In this document: piece by piece, positions 1 through 7,839 of the stretch
Numbering within the stretch: position 1 is the first letter of the stretch
How the letters are laid out: each line of letters opens with the position of its first letter
Assembly (NCBI GenBank): GCA_025981625.1
Contig: JAICXF010000048.1
Location: 1-14,011, forward strand
Reading direction: 5' to 3'
Length of the DNA stretch: 14,011 nt
Source: Sphingomonas sp.
GTDB taxonomy: Bacteria > Pseudomonadota > Alphaproteobacteria > Sphingomonadales > Sphingomonadaceae
Program-made: the position numbers and the translations under genes
Notes under the pieces: generated by a model
What the model saw: the letters and a program-made list of their open reading frames with translations, nothing else
The model's database searches: none
What the model was told of the DNA's origin: nothing

Positions 1-13
1 ACCGGCCTCGCGC

Positions 14-49
14 AAAGAAAAGCCCCGCAGCGGCGGACCGCTGCGGGGC
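14..49 (-). terminator. Intrinsic terminator downstream of hppA
   Basis: GCCCCGCAGCGG (22-33) pairs perfectly with CCGCTGCGGGGC (38-49) around a CGGA loop, giving a 12-bp GC-rich stem. Read on the minus strand, the stem is followed at once by TTTTCTTT (complement of 14-21). This is the classic Rho-independent layout, and it lies about 20 bases past the hppA stop codon. It closes the minus-strand gene run. Confidence 0.9.
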
Positions 50-70
50 CTGAGTTGAGCAACTTGTGGC

Positions 71-2230
<2,160 letters not shown>

Positions 2231-2300
2231 GAGTTGATGCGTCCCCGTTGGTTGGCGAAGGCGGCCAATAAACCGGCGGCCGCCGCCGAAAAACGGCGAA

Positions 2301-2329
2301 GGTTTAGGGAGCGTTTGCGCGGCTGGCAA
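2301..2329 (-). promoter_or_regulatory. Possible hppA promoter
   Basis: On the minus strand TTGCCA (2329-2324) and TAAACC (2306-2301) are 17 bases apart, about 70 bases before the hppA ATG. The -35 is good and the -10 is poor. The 119-base gap (2231-2349) is the only sizeable gap between thiL and hppA, so a separate hppA promoter is reasonable, but the sequence alone is weak evidence. Confidence 0.25.
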
Positions 2330-2349
2330 CCACGCGAATTATCAAGGCT

Positions 2350-2466
2350 TTAATGGATCAGCAGGGCGAGCGTCATGCCCGCTGCGAGGCCGCTAAGGCC
2401 GATCAGCCACTGGCGGAGCGGAAAGCCCGCGATCGTCATTACCTGGATCGTCGCTCGCGTGCTCAA
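2350..2466 (-). CDS. Probable small single-helix membrane peptide, 38 aa
   Basis: No family recognised. The frame begins with TTG at 2466, preceded at 7 bases by GGAGAGG, one of the clearer ribosome sites in this region. An internal ATG at 2439 would give 29 residues. The product is basic at its N-terminus and then forms one hydrophobic stretch (roughly residues 14-37, from FPLRQWLIGLSGLAAG to the end), ending in His. This looks like a one-helix membrane peptide. It overlaps the last 74 bases of thiL in another frame and lies between thiL and hppA, so it would be made from the same transcript. It could be a chance open frame; the ribosome site and hydrophobicity argue otherwise. Confidence 0.42.
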   Translation of the reverse strand: MSTRATIQVMTIAGFPLRQWLIGLSGLAAGMTLALLIH

Positions 2467-3379
2467 AGCCCAGCCTCTCCGGAATCCCGACCGGTTCGCC
2501 ACCATGGGTGAGCTTGAGCCCATTTCCCTCGGTTAACGTGCCGATCCGGCTGATTCTCGTTCCGGTTGGTAAAGAAAGTGTTGACGGGTCGAGGTCGGGC
2601 GCGAGGGCGGCAAGCAGGGCATAATCGTCGCCGCCGGTTGCCGCGAACAATCGAGCGGCGAGGTCCTGCCCGTGCTCGGCGACGAAGGCGCTCGACAGCG
2701 GCAAGGCATTCAACTGCATTTCGATGGCACAGCCGCTCGCCCTGGCCAGTCGTTCGGCGTCGAGCAGCAGCCCATCGGACACGTCCATCATGGCATGGGC
2801 ATGTGGCGCCAGCACCTCGCCAGCACCAAGGAGCGGAACCGGGCGGCGATAGACGTCGACCAGTGGGCTTTCGGCGTTCCGGTCCTGACGCAGCAGCGCG
2901 AGACCTCCCGCCGCATCGCCGAGGGTGCCGACCAGCCACAGCCCGTCCCCGGGCTTGCCTCCCGCTCGATCGGGCACTCTGCTCGAAGCCCGTCCAATCG
3001 CGGTCAGGCCCAAGACGCGTGGAGCGCCTTCCGGAAGAGCGATCGTGTCCCCGCCGATCAGCGGCAGACCATAGCTCTCGCACGCGGCCTCCACACCGGT
3101 GAGAAATTGCATGTCCCAGTCGCCGCTGCCGATCGTCAGCGACAGCAGCGCGCCGGCCGGCGAGGCGCCTTTGGCCGCGAGGTCGGAGAGGTTCACCGCC
3201 ACCAGCTTCCACCCGACGCTCGCCGGCGGATCGAAGGGCATGAAGTGCACGCCTTCGGCAATCGTGTCGTGAGTGATGACGAGGTCGCCCATCACCGCGG
3301 CGTCGTCGAGAAGTCCGCGGGCCTCGGGCGCCGTCGCGATTTTTCGCAGCCGCTGGATGACCTCAAGCTCGCGAGTCAT
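2393..3379 (-). CDS. thiL: Thiamine-monophosphate kinase
   Basis: ThiL phosphorylates thiamine monophosphate with ATP to make thiamine pyrophosphate, the last step of thiamine cofactor synthesis, in the cytosol. The 328-residue protein shows the family signatures: DDAA at 25-28, THDTIAEGVHF at 36-46, NLSDLAAKGA at 63-72, a central GGDT, then MDVSDGLLLDAERLA and GGDDYALL in the C-terminal half. These are the acidic metal/ATP-binding motifs of the PurM/ThiL fold. ATG at 3379 gives the usual short N-terminus before the DDAA motif. The tail after LGFEHA (about 20 residues) looks unstructured and overlaps a small ORF in another frame. It follows nusB and a small membrane protein gene; nusB-thiL linkage is common in alphaproteobacteria. 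Confidence 0.97.
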   Translation of the reverse strand: MTRELEVIQRLRKIATAPEARGLLDDAAVMGDLVITHDTIAEGVHFMPFDPPASVGWKLVAVNLSDLAAKGASPAGALLSLTIGSGDWDMQFLTGVEAACESYGLPLIGGDTIALPEGAPRVLGLTAIGRASSRVPDRAGGKPGDGLWLVGTLGDAAGGLALLRQDRNAESPLVDVYRRPVPLLGAGEVLAPHAHAMMDVSDGLLLDAERLARASGCAIEMQLNALPLSSAFVAEHGQDLAARLFAATGGDDYALLAALAPDLDPSTLSLPTGTRISRIGTLTEGNGLKLTHGGEPVGIPERLGFEHASDDPGNDDRGLSAPPVADRP

Positions 3380-3380
3380 T

Positions 3381-3396
3381 GGGGCAGGGTAGCCCC
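3381..3396 (-). promoter_or_regulatory. Small GC hairpin abutting the thiL start codon
   Basis: On the minus strand GGGGC-TACCCT-GCCCC forms a 5-bp GC stem with a 6-base loop, ending one base before the thiL ATG. No other ribosome-binding sequence is visible, and the only purine-rich run (GGGG) lies in the stem. It may reduce thiL translation unless ribosomes arrive from upstream. This is a suggestion from sequence only. It does not resemble a TPP riboswitch. Confidence 0.3.
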
Positions 3397-3436
3397 GTCA
3401 GACCTGCGTGCAAGCTCAGAGAGAGCGCCGAAGCGC

Positions 3437-3862
3437 TTAAGAATATTGGTAGATTGCCGCCGCCGCGAAGCCGACGACGAGCAGCGCAAGCACCCAGAAG
3501 CCGGGGCCGTGCTTTTCGACACTCGATGGATTTTTCGGGTCTGCCCAAAGGATCGGCATGTCATCGGTCGCGGTAATCTCGAGTCCATCGATGACGCGGC
3601 CTTCGACATCATGCTCGTACTTCTTGCCCGCGACTTCATATTGAAGACGCATGTCGTCGGTGTGGAAGGGCGAGAGGCGCTCCGCCCCGCGTGGGTGCTC
3701 GGGCGGATTGAGCGGGTCGCCGGCCAGGCTGTCGCCAAGTACGTCGACGTTTTCCGCCCGTGCGAGCACCGGCATGCGGTTGGTGAACAGCCAGAAGATG
3801 CGCGCGACGATCGCGACGGCAACCAGCGCGCAGGCGGTGAGGCCGAGGGTCCGTACGTCCAT
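3437..3862 (-). CDS. DUF3592-like two-helix membrane protein
   Basis: Function unknown. The 141-residue protein has an N-terminal membrane helix (about 6-27) and a C-terminal helix (about 121-139) around a soluble middle part. The middle shows the pattern of DUF3592-type proteins: a beta-rich stretch with YEVAGKKYEHDVEGRV at 75-90, then ILWADPKNPSSVEKHGPG at 104-121, matching the family's typical Y.V.G..Y and YxPxxP features. The assignment is by pattern, not by search. It lies 24 bases after nusB and 57 bases before thiL, all on one strand, so it is probably co-transcribed with both. Confidence 0.85.
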   Translation of the reverse strand: MDVRTLGLTACALVAVAIVARIFWLFTNRMPVLARAENVDVLGDSLAGDPLNPPEHPRGAERLSPFHTDDMRLQYEVAGKKYEHDVEGRVIDGLEITATDDMPILWADPKNPSSVEKHGPGFWVLALLVVGFAAAAIYQYS

Positions 3863-3886
3863 GCGGCCATATGTAGCGCGAAAGGG

Positions 3887-4336
3887 TTAAGAGCGTCTTT
3901 CCTTGGCGATGGCGTCGAGAAGGCCGTTGACGAAGCCGCTCTCGCGCTTGTCGTAGAAGGCGTGTGCGACATCGACATATTCCGAGATGACGGAGCCCAT
4001 CGGCACGTCGGCGCGGGCGATCAGCTCGTAGGTACCGGCACGCAGAATCGCGCGCATCGGCCGGTCGAGCCGCTCGAGCGTCCAGCCTTCGGCGAGGCGG
4101 CCCGCGATGAGGCCGTCGATCTCCTCGCGGCGCGCATCGGTGCCGGTGACGATGTCGTCGAAGAAATCGCGCTCGGCGTGATGATAGGTCGCGTCCTCGA
4201 TCGTGGCGCCCAGCCGGTGGTCGTGGAACTCCTTGAGCAGGCGGGGGAGGGGCATGCCCTCCATCTCCTGCTGGTAGAGCGCCTGCACCGCCGCGAGGCG
4301 AGCGGCGGAACGGGAGAGGGAACGGGTCTGGGTCAT
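3887..4336 (-). CDS. nusB: Transcription antitermination factor NusB
   Basis: NusB binds boxA RNA together with NusE (ribosomal protein S10) and supports rRNA antitermination. The 149-residue all-helical protein has the expected opening ARLAAVQALYQQEM (12-25), the middle RPMRAILRAGTYEL (92-105) and the conserved C-terminal block with VDVAHAFYDKRESGFVNGLL (121-140). Start: ATG at 4336, which overlaps the stop of the upstream hydrolase gene as ATGA. An upstream extension in the same frame is Arg/Gly-rich and lies inside the hydrolase gene, so I rejected it. In many alphaproteobacteria ribH precedes nusB; here an epoxide-hydrolase-type gene is coupled to it instead. Confidence 0.96.
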   Translation of the reverse strand: MTQTRSLSRSAARLAAVQALYQQEMEGMPLPRLLKEFHDHRLGATIEDATYHHAERDFFDDIVTGTDARREEIDGLIAGRLAEGWTLERLDRPMRAILRAGTYELIARADVPMGSVISEYVDVAHAFYDKRESGFVNGLLDAIAKERRS

Positions 4337-5247
4337 GACGCCCAGGCGGTAGCCGCGCCTTGGCCGGCAAGGAAGGGCTCGAGGACCGAAACCACCTCGT
4401 CGCCCGCTTCCCACGGCGCGAAATGGCCGGCATTCGGGAGGCGTACGATGGTCAGGTCATCGACGAGCTTGTCGAGACCGTCGAGCTGGAGCGGCAACAG
4501 GGCGGGATCCTTCATGCCCCAGATCACGAGCGTCGGCACCTTCACCTTCGGAAAAGCGCTGAGCAGCCAGTCCGGCAGCGGCACGGTAATGCCCGGGGGC
4601 GGGACCAGCACTCGTGAGGCGCGATACCAGTTGAGCATCGCCGTGAAGGCGCCCGGCTGCGACCAGTCGGCGAGATACTGCAGCCGCTCCGCTTCAGGAA
4701 CCTTGGAAATGTCGACGTGGCGGGCGAAGGTCGTGTTGAAGAACCAGTCGAACCCGTTGGCTTCGACCAATTCCTCGAAGCCCGGAGTTCGGAAAGCCGT
4801 GATGTACTGCGAGGCGGCACGCTGATCCGCGTCTTCGACCAAGCTCTTCTGAAAGATCACCGGATGCGGCGCGTTGATGATTGCGAGGCGTCTCAGCCTC
4901 GGATCCCCGCGAAGGGCCGCGCCCCAGGCGATCGCTCCGCCCCAGTCGTGTCCGACGAGCGCGAACGCTTCGATCGACAGCGCATCGGCGAGCGCGAAAA
5001 TGTCGTCGATCAGCGTGTCGGTATTATAGTCGGCTACGTCCTGCGGCAGGTACGACCCGGCAAAGCCCCGTTGGTCGGGCATGACGAGGAAGAACTCGTC
5101 CTCGAGACGCGGCGTGACTTCGCGCCAGGTGCGGTGCGATTCGGGGAAGCCGTGAAGCAGGATGACTGCGGGCTTTTGCGGGTCGCCCGCGAGCGCGACG
5201 TTCAGCGTCACCCCAGTCTTGAGCGGAATCCGGCGGAACTCGCTCAT
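4333..5247 (-). CDS. Alpha/beta hydrolase, epoxide hydrolase type
   Basis: This is a probable epoxide hydrolase of the alpha/beta-hydrolase fold, 304 residues, cytosolic with no signal peptide. The oxyanion motif HGFP is at 32-35 and the nucleophile elbow GHDWGG has Asp101, as in epoxide hydrolases and dehalogenases and unlike the Ser of esterases. The acid is probably Asp247 (IWGMKDP) and the base His275 (NAGHFAPWE). Both cap-domain tyrosines that activate the epoxide in soluble epoxide hydrolases seem present: Tyr148 in QYITAFRTPG and Tyr208 in LNWYRA. This favours epoxide hydrolase over haloalkane dehalogenase. The substrate is unknown. It starts inside the stop codon of the VOC gene and ends inside the start of nusB, with ATGA overlaps at both ends, so the three are translationally coupled. 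Confidence 0.93.
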   Translation of the reverse strand: MSEFRRIPLKTGVTLNVALAGDPQKPAVILLHGFPESHRTWREVTPRLEDEFFLVMPDQRGFAGSYLPQDVADYNTDTLIDDIFALADALSIEAFALVGHDWGGAIAWGAALRGDPRLRRLAIINAPHPVIFQKSLVEDADQRAASQYITAFRTPGFEELVEANGFDWFFNTTFARHVDISKVPEAERLQYLADWSQPGAFTAMLNWYRASRVLVPPPGITVPLPDWLLSAFPKVKVPTLVIWGMKDPALLPLQLDGLDKLVDDLTIVRLPNAGHFAPWEAGDEVVSVLEPFLAGQGAATAWAS

Positions 5248-5630
5248 TCGATGAACTGCGCGAACATGATGCGGAAGCCTTCGGGCGTTCGCACCGGCAT
5301 TTCGCGCCAGCCCCAGGGTTTGTCCTTCGGCTCGGCGAGGATGTCGGCGCCGCGTTCGACGAACTCGCGATGGAGCTCATCAACATTCTCCGTGCGGAGG
5401 AATGCGAAATAGCTGTGGTCGCCGAGCTCGGCGGCGGGAATGGATTCAGAACAGCGACCAAGCATCATCCGCACGTCGTCGCGGATCAGGCCGCGCCAAT
5501 TCTCCGCGTCCTGCCATTCGATCGAGAAGCCGAGCTGGTCGATGTAATAGGCTGCCTCGCGGTGCAGGTCGTGAACCGCGAGGACATAGCCGTGCGGGAA
5601 TAACTTGGGCGGCGTCTGCTGCGCGCTCAC
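5244..5630 (-). CDS. VOC/glyoxalase-fold protein, 128 aa
   Basis: This is a single-domain member of the vicinal oxygen chelate superfamily (glyoxalase, bleomycin-resistance and dioxygenase fold). It has paired beta-alpha-beta units: a first half with VHDLHREAAYYIDQLGFSI, and a second half with HSYFAFLRTENVDELHREF followed by GWREMPVRTPEGFRIMF. The usual C-terminal metal Glu (as in NxIEL) is replaced by RIMFAQ, so metal-dependent catalysis is doubtful and a binding or resistance role is possible. Substrate unknown. The start is GTG at 5630, overlapping the pirin stop as GTGA; the stop overlaps the hydrolase start as ATGA. Confidence 0.9.
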   Translation of the reverse strand: MSAQQTPPKLFPHGYVLAVHDLHREAAYYIDQLGFSIEWQDAENWRGLIRDDVRMMLGRCSESIPAAELGDHSYFAFLRTENVDELHREFVERGADILAEPKDKPWGWREMPVRTPEGFRIMFAQFIE

Positions 5631-6532
5631 GGGTAGCTGACCGTCAGCGGCACCTGAGGAAGCGGGATATATTCCCGGTCGTCGCCGGGGATCAGGGGGA
5701 AGCGCAGCGCCTTCCAGTCCTCCTTCGCCTGATTGATGCGGTCGCGCGATGAAGAAACGAAGTTCCAGAAGACATGGCGCCGCGTCGTGAATGCTTGCCC
5801 GCCGAGCAGCATCAGCCGCCCGCCGGTCGCGCTCGACAGGCGCGCTCCGTGGCCGGGCCGGAGGACGTAAAGTGTGTAGAGCTGCAGCGGTTCGTCATCG
5901 AGCTCCGCCTCGCCGCCGACCAGCATCACCGCGCGCTCGTCGGCTTCGGCCTCGACCGGGATCGAACCGTCGGCACCGAGCAGGATATCGGCATAGATCG
6001 TCGGCGAATGCTGCGGCGTCGCCGCCGTCTCGCCCCACAATGTTCCCATCAGCACCCGGGCGCTGACATTCCTGTCTTCGATCAGCGGCAGGTCTCCCGC
6101 AGATATGTGGTCGAACGCCGGAGCAACTTCCTCGCGGCCGTCTGGCAGAGCGAGCCACGTCTGCATGCCGTAAAGGCTTGGCCCTTGTGGCCGAAGCGCG
6201 TGCGGCGACCGCTCGGAATGCACAATGCCGCTGCCGGCGGTCATCAGGTTGATCGCTCCCGGCTCGATCACCGCATGGCTGCCGATGCTGTCGCGATGCT
6301 CGATCGCCCCGTCGAAAAGGTAAGTGACGGTCGCGAGGTTGATATGCGGATGCGGACGCACGTCCATCCCTTGCCCAGCCGGAAGCCGAGCGGGCCCGAA
6401 CTCGTCGACGAAGATGAACGGGCCCACCATCGTCCGCTCCCGCGCCGGGAGGCTGCGGTTCACCTTGAAGTCGCCGAGGTCATGGGTGACCGGCGTGATC
6501 ACCTGCTCGAACGCGGTCTCGACGGTGGCCAT
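5627..6532 (-). CDS. Pirin-family bicupin protein
   Basis: Pirins are two-domain cupin proteins that bind one metal ion. Some bacterial ones oxidise quercetin, others modulate enzymes or act in stress responses. In this 301-residue protein the N-terminal cupin has the metal ligands His61 and His63 (RPHPHIN), His105 and Glu107 (GIVHSERS), plus the PGAINLMTAGSG signature. The second cupin (about 180-285) keeps the EAELDDEPLQLYTLYVLRPG pattern but has no obvious metal site, as usual. ATG at 6532 is preceded by GAGGGAG at 7 bases. It is the first of four genes coupled by stop-start overlaps (pirin, VOC, hydrolase, nusB). The pairing with an epoxide hydrolase and a glyoxalase-fold protein suggests aromatic or electrophile metabolism, but that is inference. 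Confidence 0.95.
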   Translation of the reverse strand: MATVETAFEQVITPVTHDLGDFKVNRSLPARERTMVGPFIFVDEFGPARLPAGQGMDVRPHPHINLATVTYLFDGAIEHRDSIGSHAVIEPGAINLMTAGSGIVHSERSPHALRPQGPSLYGMQTWLALPDGREEVAPAFDHISAGDLPLIEDRNVSARVLMGTLWGETAATPQHSPTIYADILLGADGSIPVEAEADERAVMLVGGEAELDDEPLQLYTLYVLRPGHGARLSSATGGRLMLLGGQAFTTRRHVFWNFVSSSRDRINQAKEDWKALRFPLIPGDDREYIPLPQVPLTVSYP

Positions 6533-6560
6533 GATGGTTCTCCCTCAGCTGTGTCGGAGC

Positions 6561-6591
6561 CCTATAGGACCAGATAGTAACGCTTCGCCAA
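6561..6591 (-). promoter_or_regulatory. Probable promoter for pirin-VOC-hydrolase-nusB run
   Basis: On the minus strand TTGGCG (6591-6586) is followed after 18 bases by CTATAG (6567-6562), or after 19 by TATAGG. This lies in the 67-base gap between the lipoprotein gene and pirin. The predicted transcription start would be about 20 bases before the pirin ATG, leaving room for the ribosome site. No terminator is visible between the lipoprotein gene and pirin, so read-through is also possible. Confidence 0.42.
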
Positions 6592-6599
6592 CCGCAGCG

Positions 6600-7451
6600 T
6601 CACGCCTCCTCTTGTCGCGGACCTCGGACCCAGCGCCGGAATGCACGGATAGGCGGCGTTCGCCACAGTGCCAGGAACGACGCCAGCACGATTGCGAGTG
6701 GCACCAGGACGGCTGCCGCCTGGAGTAGGATGCCGATCAACCCGACAACGGTCGTAACGAAGGTTTGCCATGCCGCCCGTATGGGGTCGCCCCGGAATCC
6801 GGGGACGCCTCCGCGCCCGTAATAGTGAAACTCCATCGGTGTGGAGGCGAGCGCGGACTGGCTGGTTTCGATTGCATGAGCCTGTTCAGCCACCCGCTGT
6901 TGGAGCGCTTCGATTTGGTTCAACAAATCTGCACGAGCCAGCGTGCCTGGCTTGGTCTTCGTCAGCTCCTGCTGAAGCTGTGCGAGTTGCGTCGACGTAT
7001 CCGTCCTCTGCCGGCTCGCTTGTTCCATCTTGGCGCCTTCGTCGGAGCTGCCGATCGCGAGTCGGATCAACTTGCCATCGTTGGCTTCGACCGACTGCTG
7101 CGCGGATTTACCGAATTGCCTTGGAATGCCGGGGTCAAGCTTAAGGTCCAGCTCCGCGGTCACTTCGTCATTCTGATTGACGTTGAATGACATGCCCGTG
7201 ATCCGGCACTGGGCGACGCCGAGCTTCTCGCAAGCTGCGGCATGGGCTTCCTGTGTCGCCGAGATCCGATCGTCGGCAAGGTTGAAGTCATAGGCATAAT
7301 TGAATGCGACGCCCGGGGCCGCGGTTGGTGAGATGTTCGGTGGCGCAGTGGCCTCATCTGATCCTGCTGGTTGAGAAGCTTGCTTAGAGCAGGAGCAGGC
7401 GACCATGGCGCCAGCGGTAAGAAGGGCGAGCCGGAGGTGACGAGATAGCAT
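6600..7451 (-). CDS. DUF4349-like lipoprotein with C-terminal membrane helix
   Basis: Function unknown. The 283-residue protein has a signal peptide of about 18 residues ending in a lipobox-like MVAC with Cys19 (the -3 residue is Met rather than Leu, so lipidation is likely but not certain). A low-complexity Pro/Ala linker follows. An alpha-beta region (about 48-135) contains AHAAACEKLGVAQCRITGMS. A Gln/Ala-rich coiled coil spans about 140-200, and a long hydrophobic segment (about 231-264) precedes a basic tail. This domain order is that of DUF4349 proteins, which are exported and membrane-anchored. ATG at 7451 has GGGAG at 6 bases. A 19-base palindrome lies 46-65 bases upstream and may regulate it. 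Confidence 0.82.
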   Translation of the reverse strand: MLSRHLRLALLTAGAMVACSCSKQASQPAGSDEATAPPNISPTAAPGVAFNYAYDFNLADDRISATQEAHAAACEKLGVAQCRITGMSFNVNQNDEVTAELDLKLDPGIPRQFGKSAQQSVEANDGKLIRLAIGSSDEGAKMEQASRQRTDTSTQLAQLQQELTKTKPGTLARADLLNQIEALQQRVAEQAHAIETSQSALASTPMEFHYYGRGGVPGFRGDPIRAAWQTFVTTVVGLIGILLQAAAVLVPLAIVLASFLALWRTPPIRAFRRWVRGPRQEEA

Positions 7452-7497
7452 GGAGGTCTCCCGCGCAATTGATTCGGCGGAAGCCCGATAGGTTATT

Positions 7498-7516
7498 CTC
7501 TAGTCAATGACTAGAG
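7498..7516. promoter_or_regulatory. 19-base palindrome, possible operator
   Basis: CTCTAGTCAATGACTAGAG is a perfect inverted repeat of two 9-base arms around one central A. It lies one base after the bolA stop codon and 46 bases before the lipoprotein start. It contains CTAG twice, a tetramer that is rare in most bacterial genomes. On the minus strand it is followed by AATAACC, not a T-run, so it is a poor terminator for bolA. Its length and symmetry resemble operators of dimeric winged-helix repressors such as MarR types. The sequence TTGACT inside it could also serve as a -35 box for the lipoprotein gene. Confidence 0.5.
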
Positions 7517-7517
7517 T

Positions 7518-7802
7518 TTATTCTCCCGTGACGGTTGCGCGGATCGACAAGGCGTGAACTCGGCCGTCCATGAGGTCGCCGAGCGCCGCATAGATCATCC
7601 GCTGGCGTTGCACACGGTTCTTCCCGGCGAACGCCGCGCTCTCGACGCGCAGCGTGAAATGGCTCTCGCCCGCCGGGTTGTACCCGCCGTGCCCGCGGTG
7701 CTGCTCGCTGTCGTCGGTGAGTTCAATGCGACTCGGCGAAAGCGCCGAGTTGAGGCGCTTGAGCATCTCGGATGCGACCGGTCCGGTTTTCTGGGAGTTC
7801 AT
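7518..7802 (-). CDS. bolA: BolA family protein
   Basis: BolA proteins partner with monothiol glutaredoxins in Fe-S handling and also act in stress and morphology control. The 94-residue protein has the family pattern: an N-terminal helix MLKRLNSALSP (13-23), SRIELTDDSEQHRGHGGYN (24-42), the signature RVQRQRMIYAAL (63-74), and His83 in VHALSIRA, the position that ligates Fe-S clusters in BolA-Grx complexes. ATG at 7802 is set by the typical BolA N-terminus; in-frame sequence further upstream lies in the divergent J-domain gene and is unlike BolA. Only 22 bases separate this start from that gene. No convincing ribosome site exists, and a promoter -10 directly upstream suggests a leaderless transcript. 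Confidence 0.95.
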   Translation of the reverse strand: MNSQKTGPVASEMLKRLNSALSPSRIELTDDSEQHRGHGGYNPAGESHFTLRVESAAFAGKNRVQRQRMIYAALGDLMDGRVHALSIRATVTGE

Positions 7803-7808
7803 GGGCCT

Positions 7809-7839
7809 TATATAGAAGCGTTCAATGGCGACGAAACAA
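7809..7839. promoter_or_regulatory. Compact bidirectional promoter with shared TATATA
   Basis: The 22 bases between the bolA ATG (minus, 7802) and the J-protein ATG (plus, 7825) contain the self-complementary TATATA (7809-7814). On the minus strand TTGTTT (7839-7834) lies 17-19 bases upstream of TCTATA, CTATAT or TATATA, a good sigma70-type pair. On the plus strand the -35 region (GTTTTC at 7786-7791) is weak. Expected transcription starts are about 7802-7804 on minus and about 7821 on plus, so both mRNAs would be leaderless or nearly so. Confidence 0.5.

Noticed and set aside
2231..2349. Possible riboswitch or attenuator before hppA
   Set aside because: The only structure is a small CGCCG-TTTTT-CGGCG stem; no known riboswitch core is recognisable.
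2672..4825. 717-residue open frame on the plus strand across thiL, the membrane protein gene, nusB and the hydrolase gene
   Set aside because: It crosses four recognisable minus-strand genes and their gaps, with low-complexity Arg/Ala/Gly composition and no recognisable domain.
4333..5247. Haloalkane dehalogenase as the function of the alpha/beta hydrolase
   Set aside because: The Asp nucleophile fits both, but both cap tyrosines typical of epoxide hydrolases are present, so the dehalogenase reading is less likely.
6561..6568. CCTATAGG palindrome before pirin as an operator
   Set aside because: Eight bases is too short to argue for an operator, and it is explained as part of the predicted -10 box.
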